From VXMF01 sp965206775 (GTDB lineage Bacteria; Acidobacteriota; Terriglobia; Bryobacterales; UBA6623), in assembly GCA_965206775.1 (NCBI GenBank), contig CBDBKU010000003.1, forward strand, positions 3,038,001 through 3,102,000: a stretch of DNA of 64,000 nt, read 5' to 3'. The translations under genes were made by a program, and so were the position numbers. Within the stretch, counting starts at the first letter, position 1; every line of letters begins with the position of its first letter. This document shows positions 17,153-25,890 of the stretch, piece by piece. Under the pieces are notes generated by a model. It worked only from the letters and a program-made list of their open reading frames with translations, made no database searches and was not told where the DNA came from.

Positions 17153-17578
17153 CTACGGCGCGCACGCGTTGGCGGCGTACCGGCGAATCGTGCGCAACAT
17201 GGCGTGAAGGCCGTTCCCGCGGGTCGGGCTGAGGTGCTCCGTCAGGCCGATCTCATCAATGAATCCGTGCCCCGCATCGAAGATGGTCCTTGGGGCGAAC
17301 CCGGAGTACGCCCGCAGGAGCACCGCAATTAGCCCCGACACGATGGCAGCGTCGCTCGTTGCCTCGAAGTAGAGCTTGCCGTCCCGCTGATGGGCGTGAA
17401 ACCAAACTTGGGCCTGGCACCCCTTTACTTTGTAAGCGTCTGTCTGGAACTCAGGAGGAAAGTTAGGCAGCTTTCGCCCTAGGTCGATGAGATGCTGGTA
17501 CCGGTCCATCCAGTCATCGAGGAATTCGAACTCGTCGACGATCTCACGGTGAATCTCTTGTATGGACTGGCTGGTCAA
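17153..17578 (-). CDS. sufE: SufE-family sulfur acceptor protein
   Basis: SufE takes persulfide sulfur from the cysteine desulfurase SufS and stimulates Fe-S cluster assembly. The 141-residue product has the family landmarks: the helix IVDEFEFLDDWMDRYQHLIDLG, then LPNFPPEFQ, then KVKGCQAQVWF with the acceptor Cys54, and a C-terminal LSPTRGNGLHAMLRTIRR. The best start is a TTG at 17578 preceded by a purine-rich AAGGTGGGG. No good ATG lies nearer than residue 24, and longer readings upstream have no family resemblance. No other suf gene is adjacent. It diverges from the FG-GAP gene. Confidence 0.9.
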   Translation of the reverse strand: MTSQSIQEIHREIVDEFEFLDDWMDRYQHLIDLGRKLPNFPPEFQTDAYKVKGCQAQVWFHAHQRDGKLYFEATSDAAIVSGLIAVLLRAYSGFAPRTIFDAGHGFIDEIGLTEHLSPTRGNGLHAMLRTIRRYAANACAP

Positions 17579-17758
17579 CCCGTGAGCCCCACCTTCGGAT
17601 TCTACCCGCTTCGCAGCCGTCGTGTCTCTGAATCCACATTCTGCGCGAGGATGCCGATACGAGGGCGACCCGCCGGCCAGCCGGTCGCGGGCACGGCAAG
17701 CGAACCGATGACCTCCCCGGATATTGCCAACTGCGCCCGACGATGCCAAAGTGTTCTT

Positions 17759-19708
17759 GTGCGGGCGACTCTTTACTTCCTCGCGGCGGGACTACTGGTT
17801 CAGGCACACGCTTCGGACCTGCAGCGCGTGCGCTTCAACAACCCCGGACTCGAAGTGGACCTTGGCGTAGGCCTGTGGGCGTGGCCGCTGCCAATGGACT
17901 ACGACGAGGATGGCGATCTCGACCTGGTGGTTTCGAGCGGGGGCCGGCCATACGAGGGCACCTACTTCTTCGAGAATCCGTCCGGTCCCGACGCGACTGA
18001 TCCCATGCCCGTGTTCCGACCGGGTGTCAAGATCGCCGAGTATCGAACGAACGCTCAGATTTCGCACATCGAGGGACGCCCGTCCGTGGTAACCACACCG
18101 GAAGAGCGCCACGACACGTTCCGGCAGCACGGCTTCGCCAAGCCAACGAGCCTGGGCTTGGATACGGAGAAGGTCTATTCGTCGAAGGGACGCATCCGAG
18201 CGAAGCAGTGGAGGCTGGCCGACTGGGAGGGCGACGGCGACCTCGATCTGCTCGTTGGTGTCGGAGACTGGGGGGACTACGGCTGGGACGACGCATATGA
18301 CAGCGAGGGCCGGTGGACGAACGGACCGCTGCACGGATTCGTCTATCTCGCTTTGAGGCAAGCGGACGGGAGCTTTGGCGAGCCGGAGAAGCTGCTGGCC
18401 GACGGCATGCCGGTCGACGTCTACGGAATGCCGAGTCCCAGCCTGGCTGACTTTGACTCCGACGGTGATCTCGACCTGATTTGCGGCGAGTTCCTAGACG
18501 GGTTCACCTACTTCGAGAACACTGGCACCAGACAGCGCCCCGTCCTTGCCGAAGGCAAGCGCCTCGGGACCGACGGACGACCGCTGAAGATGGATCTGCA
18601 GATGATCACGCCGACGTCTGTGGACTGGGACAGGGACGGCGACATCGACTTGATCGTGGGTGACGAAGACGGCAGGGTCGCGTTCATCGAGAACCTCGGT
18701 GCCATCGCCGACGGAGTGCCTCAGTTTGCGCAGCCGAGGTACTTCCGCCAGATCGCCGAGTTCGTCAAGTTCGGCGCATTGGTCACGCCGCAGGCAGCGG
18801 ACTGGGACGGGGACGGTGACGAAGACATCCTGGCTGGTAACACGGCCGGATTGATTGGCCTCATCGAAAACCTTGGCGGCACCCCTCCGCAGTTCGCGGC
18901 GGCCGAGTTGTTACAGGCCGGCGGCGAGACGATTCGGCTTCAGGCGGGCCCCAACGGATCGATCCAGGGTCCGTGCGAAGCCAAGTGGGGCTATTCGACC
19001 ATCGGCGTCGCCGACTGGGATGGCGACGGCCTTCTGGACATCTTGGCAAATTCAATCTGGGGTCGGATCGTCTGGTACCGAAACATCGGGTCAAAGGAAT
19101 CGCCCCGCTTGGAAGCAGCACGTGCCGTGCGCATCGACTGGCGGGATCGCCCGCGGGCACCGGCTTGGAACTGGTGGGTTCCGGGGCATCAGGAAATGGT
19201 CAGCCAGTGGCGGACCCGGCCCGTCCCGGTCGATTGGAATCGCGACGGACTGATGGATCTCGTCATGCTCGACCACGAGGGCTACCTAGCGCTGTTCCGA
19301 AGAATCCGAGGCGACCGCGGGCCGATCCTGCTGCCAGGGGAGCGAATATTCGAATCGAAGCCAGCTTCCGCGTTCGATAACAAGCACAACCCACTCAATG
19401 ACGTCCCGGGCCTCCTCCGTCTGAATGCCAGGCGGGCCGGCGGCAGCGGCCGACGAAAAATAGATCTCGTGGACTGGAACGGCGACGGCAGGCTGGACTT
19501 GCTTGTCAACAGCACAAGCGTGGACTTGCTGCTCAATCGGGGTCTCGAGAACGGCAGGACGATCTTCTCGCAGGACGGGCCGCTCTCGGGAACCAAGCTT
19601 GGAGGGCACACCACGAGCCCGACCACGGTAGATTGGGACGGAGACGGAAAGCGGGAGTTGCTGTTCGGGGCCGAGGACGGCTTCCTTTACTGGTCGGGCT
19701 CCGACTGA
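17759..19708 (+). CDS. Secreted FG-GAP/VCBS repeat beta-propeller protein
   Basis: From the GTG at 17759 the product is 649 residues with signal peptide MRATLYFLAAGLLVQAHA; an ATG at 17708 is an alternative with a longer n-region. It contains about nine copies of a Ca-binding loop of type D-x-D-G-D-x-D-L: YDEDGDLDL, WEGDGDLDL, FDSDGDLDL, WDRDGDIDL, WDGDGDEDI, WDGDGLLDI, WNRDGLMDL, WNGDGRLDL and WDGDGKREL, spread from about residue 45 to the end. This is the integrin-alpha/FG-GAP propeller pattern, found in extracellular binding proteins and some glycan-active proteins. No catalytic domain is seen. Function unknown; perhaps extracellular glycan or Ca binding. Confidence 0.85.
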   Translation: MRATLYFLAAGLLVQAHASDLQRVRFNNPGLEVDLGVGLWAWPLPMDYDEDGDLDLVVSSGGRPYEGTYFFENPSGPDATDPMPVFRPGVKIAEYRTNAQISHIEGRPSVVTTPEERHDTFRQHGFAKPTSLGLDTEKVYSSKGRIRAKQWRLADWEGDGDLDLLVGVGDWGDYGWDDAYDSEGRWTNGPLHGFVYLALRQADGSFGEPEKLLADGMPVDVYGMPSPSLADFDSDGDLDLICGEFLDGFTYFENTGTRQRPVLAEGKRLGTDGRPLKMDLQMITPTSVDWDRDGDIDLIVGDEDGRVAFIENLGAIADGVPQFAQPRYFRQIAEFVKFGALVTPQAADWDGDGDEDILAGNTAGLIGLIENLGGTPPQFAAAELLQAGGETIRLQAGPNGSIQGPCEAKWGYSTIGVADWDGDGLLDILANSIWGRIVWYRNIGSKESPRLEAARAVRIDWRDRPRAPAWNWWVPGHQEMVSQWRTRPVPVDWNRDGLMDLVMLDHEGYLALFRRIRGDRGPILLPGERIFESKPASAFDNKHNPLNDVPGLLRLNARRAGGSGRRKIDLVDWNGDGRLDLLVNSTSVDLLLNRGLENGRTIFSQDGPLSGTKLGGHTTSPTTVDWDGDGKRELLFGAEDGFLYWSGSD

Positions 19709-19797
19709 CCGATGGCCCGGGCCGAACCTGCCGGGAAATGAATCGCGGAAGATAGGGGGATGCCTGTCTCGCGGCAGGATCCTCGAAAGCAAGACGG

Positions 19798-21318
19798 ATG
19801 CTCTTTCTTGACCGCCTTCGCGAGACTTGCCGGAAGCTCGCTGCCAAGACCGCGATTGATTTCCGGCGGGAGCTGGGCAGCGAGCAGCTCAGCTACGAGG
19901 AATTGCATGAGGGCACGTCCAGGACAGCGGGATGGCTGATCGAGCAAGGGGTCCGAGCCGGCGACCGCGTTGCTATATGCCTGCCGAAGAGCGTCGCGAG
20001 CATCGAGCTGCATCTGGCGGCTTGCAGCATCGGTGCCGTGTCAATGCCGGTCAACCCCGGATACTCGCCAGCTGAAATCGACTATCTCCTGCGAGACTCC
20101 GAGGCCCGGTTGCTCGTGACGGACCCGGGCTCTTGCGGAGACGCGACAGCCGACCCTTGTTACACCGACTCTGGCGCAAGGGTTGTCGAGATTGACGGGC
20201 GCCGGTTTTCCGATCTTCTTCCGAACCAAGGCCTGGATCTTGCAGACATCGAGATTGCCCCCGACCAGACCGCGCTCATGCTCTACACCAGCGGTACAAC
20301 AGGCCGGCCCAAGGGGGCGTGCATGTCGCACGAGAGCCTGACGGCCAACATGGACATGCTGGGCGAGGCCTGGCAATGGTCCGGGGACGATGTCCTGCTT
20401 CACGCGCTTCCCGTCTTTCACGTGCATGGCTTGCTGGTCGCCTTGCACGGCGCCCTGCATGCCGGGGCGACCAGCATCGTTCACGCCTCGTTCGACGCGC
20501 GGAAAGTCCTACAAGCCCTCCGCGGCGGCGAATGCACGGTCTTCATGGCGGTCCCGACGATGTATCGCCGCATCCTGACCCTACTGGGCGACGAGGTCGT
20601 GGACGTCCGGCACATGCGATTGCTTACTTCCGGATCGGACCGCTTGCCCGTAGATGCGTTTGGACGGATCGAAGAGCAGTTGGGAAAGCGTGTGGTGGAG
20701 CGATACGGAATGACCGAGACCGGCATCATGCTGTCGAATCCCCTGGACGGCAAGCGAGTGGCCGGCCAGGTCGGGATTCCGTTGCCGGGAGTCCAGATGC
20801 GCGTCGTCGATCCGCAGACTGGAGCCGCATCGGACGAAGGATCGGTAGGCGAACTGCAAACACGAGGTCCGCACGTCTTCTCCGGCTACTGGAAGGATCC
20901 CGAAAAGACCGAGGGGGCGTTCACGAACGACGGGTGGTTCCGCACAGGAGACCTAGGCCTCAGGGACCGAAACGGACGATACGAACTCAAGGGCCGCGGC
21001 ACGGATCTTATCATTAGCGGTGGCTTCAACGTGTATCCCTCGGAGGTCGAGCACACGCTCTCCGCACATCCTGACGTGGAGCAATGCGCCGTGGTCGGGG
21101 TGCCCGATTCCGAATGGGGGGAGTCCGTGACGGCAATTGTCGTGCGCCGATCCGGGGAGGCCAGCGAATCCAAGCTGATCGGGCACTGCCGACGGTTCCT
21201 CGCCGGCTACAAGACGCCGAAGCGAGTCGTATTCGTCGACGCGCTCCCGCGCAATGCGATGGGGAAAGTCCAGAAGAAGATTCTGCGGAACTCGATAGGT
21301 CCATCGCTCGACCGATAG
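19798..21318 (+). CDS. Acyl-CoA synthetase, malonyl-CoA synthetase (MatB/ACSF3)-like
   Basis: ANL-superfamily AMP-forming ligase of 506 residues: an acid plus CoA plus ATP gives acyl-CoA. The P-loop MLYTSGTTGRPKGACMSH is near residue 162, the RYGMTETG motif near 301, GDLGLRDRNGRYELKGRGTDLIISGGFNVYPSEVE near 385-420, and the catalytic Lys lies in MGKVQKKILR near the end. The combination HALPVFHVHGLLVAL, SNPLDGKRVAGQVGIPLPGV and PRNAMGKVQKKILR closely resembles malonyl-CoA synthetases of the MatB type. Start ATG 19798. It sits 90 nt after the propeller gene and 165 nt before the kinase. Confidence 0.82.
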   Translation: MLFLDRLRETCRKLAAKTAIDFRRELGSEQLSYEELHEGTSRTAGWLIEQGVRAGDRVAICLPKSVASIELHLAACSIGAVSMPVNPGYSPAEIDYLLRDSEARLLVTDPGSCGDATADPCYTDSGARVVEIDGRRFSDLLPNQGLDLADIEIAPDQTALMLYTSGTTGRPKGACMSHESLTANMDMLGEAWQWSGDDVLLHALPVFHVHGLLVALHGALHAGATSIVHASFDARKVLQALRGGECTVFMAVPTMYRRILTLLGDEVVDVRHMRLLTSGSDRLPVDAFGRIEEQLGKRVVERYGMTETGIMLSNPLDGKRVAGQVGIPLPGVQMRVVDPQTGAASDEGSVGELQTRGPHVFSGYWKDPEKTEGAFTNDGWFRTGDLGLRDRNGRYELKGRGTDLIISGGFNVYPSEVEHTLSAHPDVEQCAVVGVPDSEWGESVTAIVVRRSGEASESKLIGHCRRFLAGYKTPKRVVFVDALPRNAMGKVQKKILRNSIGPSLDR

Positions 21319-21483
21319 GGCGCAAGAACGGAATCGACACGAACTCGGTCTCGTTCCGCTCGGCAGCGGATCTTGGCAAGTGGGGTTCCGTCGAGGCGTG
21401 CGATGGTCCGGAGAATCAAAGTGATAATCTGAAACACAGGCTCGCGTTGCATTCGCGAGCACCTCCCCCCGAAAGTTTGAATC

Positions 21484-22521
21484 ATGGCCAGAGTGGTGAC
21501 ATTCGGCGAGATCATGTTGCGTCTCGCTCCCCCCAACCTTGAGCGACCCTTGCAGTCGCCGGCGTTCGTCGCGACGTTTGGAGGCGGCGAAGCCAATGTC
21601 GCTGTCTCGACGGCGAATTTCGGGATACCCAGTTCCTTCGTCACGGCGTTTCCCGATGACAACTTCCTAGCGGACAGCTGCATCGCTCAACTGCAGAGCT
21701 TCGGAATCGATTGCAGTCGGATCGTGCGCAAGCCCGGACGCGTTGCCATCTACTTCCTCGAGACCGGAGCCAATCAGCGGCCTTCAAAGGTGCTATACGA
21801 CCGAGCGGATAGCTCTATCGCTCTCTCCGAGCCGGGAGACTTCGATTGGGACGCCGTGTTCGAGGGAGCCACTTGGTTCCACATCACCGGCATCACCCCG
21901 GCCCTCGGCCAGGGCTGCGCCGACTTGTCGCTGGAAGCCGTCCGAGCGGCCAAGGAAAGAGGCCTTACGGTTTCGTGTGACTACAACTTCCGCAAGAAGC
22001 TCTGGAACTACGGCAAGACTGCTCCCGAAGTCATGGGCGATATCGTGAAGCATGTCGACGTGGGCATAGCCAACGAAGAGGATTGCCAGAAGTCGCTTGG
22101 CATCTCTGTCGAGGATGTGGACGTTGAATCGGGCAGCCTTGATGTCGGCCGCTACGAGCAGCTGGCATTGAAGATGCTCGCCGAGTTCCCGAATCTCAAG
22201 ATGCAGGCGATCACGCTACGGGAATCCGTTTCCGCGTCTCACAACGGCTGGTCGGCGTGCCTGCACAACGGAACGGACTTTCATCTGAGCCACAAGTACC
22301 AGATCACCCACATCGTCGATCGGGTGGGCGGAGGAGATTCGTTCTCCGGCGGATTGATCGGGGGCTTGTACCTGTATCCGGACGATCCACGCCAAGCCTT
22401 GGAATTCGCCGTCGCGGCGTCTTGCCTGAAGCACTCAGTGCCGGGGGATTTCAACCGCTTCTCCGCCAAGGAAGTGATGGCGCTGATTAAGGGCGGCGGG
22501 TCGGGACGCGTCGAGCGGTAG
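21484..22521 (+). CDS. kdgK: PfkB-family sugar kinase, 2-keto-3-deoxygluconate kinase-like
   Basis: A 345-residue ribokinase/PfkB family kinase. The N-terminal substrate region reads FGEIMLRLAPP and FGGGEANVAVSTANFG. The C-terminal signature DRVGGGDSFSGGLIGGLY (about residues 279-296) carries the catalytic base Asp. The form FGEIMLRL with FGGGEANVA is typical of bacterial 2-keto-3-deoxygluconate kinases, which phosphorylate KDG in uronate catabolism. This fits the uronate-type sulfatases and carriers in the window. The start ATG 21484 is well placed (MARVVTFGEI). The symbol is by family resemblance; a fructokinase-like activity is the alternative. Confidence 0.85.
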   Translation: MARVVTFGEIMLRLAPPNLERPLQSPAFVATFGGGEANVAVSTANFGIPSSFVTAFPDDNFLADSCIAQLQSFGIDCSRIVRKPGRVAIYFLETGANQRPSKVLYDRADSSIALSEPGDFDWDAVFEGATWFHITGITPALGQGCADLSLEAVRAAKERGLTVSCDYNFRKKLWNYGKTAPEVMGDIVKHVDVGIANEEDCQKSLGISVEDVDVESGSLDVGRYEQLALKMLAEFPNLKMQAITLRESVSASHNGWSACLHNGTDFHLSHKYQITHIVDRVGGGDSFSGGLIGGLYLYPDDPRQALEFAVAASCLKHSVPGDFNRFSAKEVMALIKGGGSGRVER

Positions 22522-23261
22522 GGGCCCGCGGCGGGCCAGCAGAATCTCAGGAAGATCGGCTGCCGGTCATTGACTGCTTGCAGCTAAGCACCGGCATTCT
22601 GGTCGGGCGACAGCAAGGGCGAATCGCAAGTCAATAGCAGACAAGCGGGTCGATCTTTCTTGAATGGGTCCTCGTCTGCGTCCCAACCAAGCTCATCCCA
22701 GCAGATGCAGACGAAATTGGTCCGGATCGACGAACTCCGCAAGGGCCATCTAGAGCCATCGGACATCGAGGCCGTGCTGCAACGGTGCGTCAGCCGCGAC
22801 GGACATAGCGGAGCCCTCGGCGGTTTCATCGGGCAGGGTGCATATAGGGACTGCAAAATCAGCGCGCAAGAGCCCACTTGCAAAACGAGCAGCGCTTTGA
22901 ACAACTCCACACGAAGAGTGACTGCTCGTGGTGCGAGCGGAACCGTTCGCCGTAGGCACCTGCAGGCGTGTCCGGGCGAATCCCAGACGCCGGAATCGAG
23001 GAGGGCACACGACTTCGGCAAGCGCCGGCTAGGAATCGCCAATCACTGTCTCGAGTAGTTCGTCAATCAGGGCCCTCAGACCGGATTCAATTGTTCCGGT
23101 GGGGTCTGCGCCGTAGGCAGTGCCAATGCAATCATCGCTTTGCATTTCGCGCAGCTTTCGAATCGGCTTGATGGCGGCTGGGAAAGCCGACCCGCAGGCC
23201 AAAGGGTCTACAGCAGTGTCGCGCACGCCCTAGGAGCAATCCGTGCATCCGGAAGAGGCTG
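22522..23261. other. Long intergenic region, no supported gene
   Basis: About 740 nt between the kinase stop and the end of a minus-strand sulfatase. Just after the kinase stop lies GGCCC-GCGGC-GGGCC (22523-22537), a 5-bp stem with a 5-nt loop that could be a weak terminator, although no T-run follows. The rest contains open frames on both strands without any motif I can name and without a clear ribosome-binding site. It may hold a decayed gene, but I could not identify one. Confidence 0.4.
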
Positions 23262-24791
23262 CTATTCCAGATAGCTGTAGCGGTCCTCAAGGCCGAGCGC
23301 CTCAATCGCTTCAGGACTGGGCTCAGGCGTCATGTCGCGCTCTGAGAAGTACTTCGCGTTATCCCACTTCATCGCGCCGCCAACTTCCCTTGGGTCCTCC
23401 GTTTCCTGGAGGTACTGCTGCAGTTGGGATGCAAGCTGCGCCTTCACCGATGCATAAGAGGCGTCCTGCGCGAGGTTGTTCATCTGGTGCGGATCGTCGG
23501 CCAAGTCGTAGAGCTCTTCCGCAGTCCGCTTCGAGAAGGCGAGGTCGAACATCGAACGAAACTCTGGATCGTCTGGTCGCCGCAACAGGAACATCTTCGT
23601 CGGTGAGGGATAGTGCAACATGTGGGCGTCCACATCGCCGTAGAGCGGCGGATCCCCGGCAGGCCAAAGGTCCGGGGCGTAGTTGCGGATGTAGAGATAG
23701 TCGCGCGTCCGCAAGGCCCTGGCGGGATACCCCGGTCCGCCCCTCCTAACGAAGGCGTGCCTCTCTCGGGCGGTCACGACAAACGACCGCTCGGGGTCCA
23801 CGACCCCGGCCCGATCCGACGTGAGGATGGGCACGAGACTCTTCGCAGTCACATCCTGAGGAATAGCCAGACCTGCCAATTCAAGGATCGTCGGCGCAAA
23901 ATCGGCCAGGCTCACAAAATCCCCGATAACGCGACCGCCTGGAAACCGTCCCGGAAGCGAAATGATCAGCGGCAGGCGCGTGCCAGCGTCGTACAGGTTC
24001 GCCAGTCCTCGAGGCATTTGCCAGCCGTTGTCGCTAGCGACGATGACGGCGGTGTCCTGCGTCGCCCCGAATTCGGAGAGAAGTGCCAAGTGCCCTCCCA
24101 CCTCCGTATCGAAGTGCTCGATCTCGGCGTAGTAGTCGGAAATGTCTGCCCGGACCGAAGGGGCGTCCGGCAGATAGGGTGGCACCTGGATCGAATCCAG
24201 GGCGATTCCCGCCTTCTGTCCGCCCTCCCTTCGGTAGGGTCTATGCGGGTCCCGCGAGCTGAACCAGTAGCAGAAAGGCTGGCCGCGCTCGCGCTCGTTG
24301 TAGAACTCCTCGAACGAACCGTACATTTCGCCGCCCGGATTCCGAGCCCATCCACCGGCTTCGTAGTTGCCGGGCCCCCATCCCTTGCCTTCGTATCCGA
24401 CGAGATAGCCGGCTTGCTCGAGCAGGTCCGTATATACCGTGAATCGATTCGGCAGGGTCCCCCACAAGTTCGCGCCCTCTTCCAGTCTCCAGATGTCCTG
24501 ACCGGTCAACATGGCGGCGCGAGCCGGAGTGCATGAAGGCGCAGGGCAGAAGGCATGGGTGAATCGCACGCCTTCTTCCGCCACTTTGTCGATATTCGGT
24601 GTCCGTACTGTTGGGTCTCCGTAGCATCCGACGTGATCCCAAGAGTGGTTGTCGGACATCAGGATCAGGATGTTGGGTCGGACCAGATCCTCGCTCGGAG
24701 CGCATCCAGCCAAGCCAACCAATCCCACCACGCACGCAAGCAAGTGCACGCCCTTGGTCCGACCGAGACCCGACGCCAGCGCGTCCGGCAT
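23262..24791 (-). CDS. Sulfatase, putative lipoprotein, CTPAR type
   Basis: From ATG 24791 the product is 509 residues with a lipoprotein signal and lipobox LAGC at Cys30. Metal motif LILMSDNHSWDHVGCYGD; formylglycine motif C87-T-P-A-R91 followed by AAMLTGQ; GKGWGPGNYE, FSSRDPHRPYR and IVASDNGWQMPRGLANLYD follow. The SDNH variant and the -RGLANLYDAGTR- region place it in a different subfamily from the four at the left end. A long open extension upstream (to 25382) runs through remnant DNA and is not taken as part of the gene. It is on the same strand as the sulfatase at 25891-27435 but about 1.1 kb from it. Confidence 0.92.
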   Translation of the reverse strand: MPDALASGLGRTKGVHLLACVVGLVGLAGCAPSEDLVRPNILILMSDNHSWDHVGCYGDPTVRTPNIDKVAEEGVRFTHAFCPAPSCTPARAAMLTGQDIWRLEEGANLWGTLPNRFTVYTDLLEQAGYLVGYEGKGWGPGNYEAGGWARNPGGEMYGSFEEFYNERERGQPFCYWFSSRDPHRPYRREGGQKAGIALDSIQVPPYLPDAPSVRADISDYYAEIEHFDTEVGGHLALLSEFGATQDTAVIVASDNGWQMPRGLANLYDAGTRLPLIISLPGRFPGGRVIGDFVSLADFAPTILELAGLAIPQDVTAKSLVPILTSDRAGVVDPERSFVVTARERHAFVRRGGPGYPARALRTRDYLYIRNYAPDLWPAGDPPLYGDVDAHMLHYPSPTKMFLLRRPDDPEFRSMFDLAFSKRTAEELYDLADDPHQMNNLAQDASYASVKAQLASQLQQYLQETEDPREVGGAMKWDNAKYFSERDMTPEPSPEAIEALGLEDRYSYLE

Positions 24792-25282
24792 CCGCTCTGT
24801 CGGGCGCCACGTCCGGAAGCGGCCGTCAAGATTGGCATCAGCCGGACTGCACAGAGCCGGTTCCGATGGCGCGGCCGCTCGCCTGCGTACAACCTGTCGG
24901 CGGGTGCCAAGCAACAAGTTCATGGATGCTCGCATAAGCGCACCAATCATATTGCATCGCTTCAGCGCAGGCCGACCCAAGCCCATCGGTCGGGATCCCT
25001 GCTTCTGGCGTTGCGGAGATCGCGATGATGGGCACACGAAGCGCATCCCTGAGTCGGGTTCGTCGACCGGCTGGAGTTCCGGCCGCGATTCCCCGCTCTG
25101 ACGCACCGCCAGCTTCCAAAACCCGCCGAACCAATTCGCAAGGCTGACGGCAATCAAGCTGACGCAGCCGAAGATGTAAAGAGCAATCTGCACGACCTCC
25201 CGAGACGCTTCTCGCATCCAATCGACGATCAATTCCGACACCTCAGCCGCAAGAACGATTCGGCAGGCCCCAAGTCCTCGTG
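24792..25282. other. Upstream region of the sulfatase; open but unassigned
   Basis: The minus-strand reading frame of the sulfatase stays open through this stretch. It would encode one hydrophobic segment (ALYIFGCVSLIAVSLANWF, around 25180) in an otherwise low-complexity Arg/Ser/Pro-rich sequence. A small membrane protein from ATG 25217 is conceivable, but no ribosome-binding site, family match or stop separates it from the sulfatase. I treat it as leader and remnant DNA. Confidence 0.35.
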
Positions 25283-25540
25283 AGGAGAGCGGGGTGACCT
25301 CGGCTGAATCAGCGCTCAACCGTGCACGACACCATGCTTGCGTGAGCTCCGTCTGATGGCCTGAGGACCATTCCACGACCAAGCTGCGAGCCCGAGGCGG
25401 CAGTTTTCCGCTAAAAGCACCAAGTCTTCAACACCAAACTGCGCTTCCCATCCTCCGTACTCGGCATGGGAATGTGGCGGCTCGTGATCCACGAAGAACA
25501 TCCTGATTGCGATTCCGTAGAATCTGAAACCGCAGGCCTT
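25283..25540 (-). pseudogene. Frameshifted DUF4160 gene
   Basis: DUF4160 proteins are small (about 80-90 residues), often paired with DUF2442 in toxin-antitoxin-like modules. In one minus-strand frame the DNA reads FRFYGIAIRMFF, DHEPPHSHAEYGG and then EDLVLLA, the family's N-terminal half. One nucleotide later, in the -1 frame from about 25410, it reads GKLPPRARSLVVEW followed by TELTQAWCRARL, the family's C-terminal half. Restoring a single base (GCGG-AAAA to GCGGG-AAAA) joins the halves. The start codon is also unclear. This is a broken gene unless the assembly has a one-base error there. Confidence 0.7.
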
Positions 25541-25890
25541 CTCGTCCGGGACCTCTGATCCATGGAATGACTCGGGCACGGAGCTCCCGGTGAGACGCTG
25601 GCAAATTGCGTCCGGACAAACGTCAAGGGTCTCGCACCAAGCTATGGCGGCGCATGCCCCGATTCGGCTCGTCTCGCTCGCAGGTTCCAGATGCTGCTCC
25701 CGCATTGCAACCAGGAACCAACGCGCTCCGAACGACTTGCTGCAAGCAATGAGCCGCGGTTCTTCGAACGCAATCAGTGAGTTGTTCCGGACGGACTGGT
25801 TGTCGCATACGTTGGCCTTGCCCGCGGTCCGGCACCAAAGGCCCCCTCGTGCCTAGGAATCTTTGGGACCTTTCCTTGGTCCTCGCCAGA
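25541..25890. other. Intergenic stretch after the sulfatase at 25891
   Basis: About 350 nt with only background open frames. No motif, repeat or clear terminator was seen. Confidence 0.4.

Noticed and set aside
16904..17332. 142-residue plus-strand open frame overlapping sufE
   Set aside because: Antisense to a confident SufE gene; Arg/Thr-rich with no family motif.
22523..22537. Hairpin after the kinase gene as a rho-independent terminator
   Set aside because: Stem only 5 bp and no T-run; noted in the intergenic entry but not listed as a terminator.
22584..23042. Minus-strand 152-residue open frame after the KDG kinase
   Set aside because: Cys/Pro/Arg-rich translation, no ribosome-binding site and no recognisable domain.
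24792..25382. Long N-terminal extension of the sulfatase at 23262-24791
   Set aside because: Begins within the DUF4160 remnant, whereas a complete lipoprotein signal starts at 24791.
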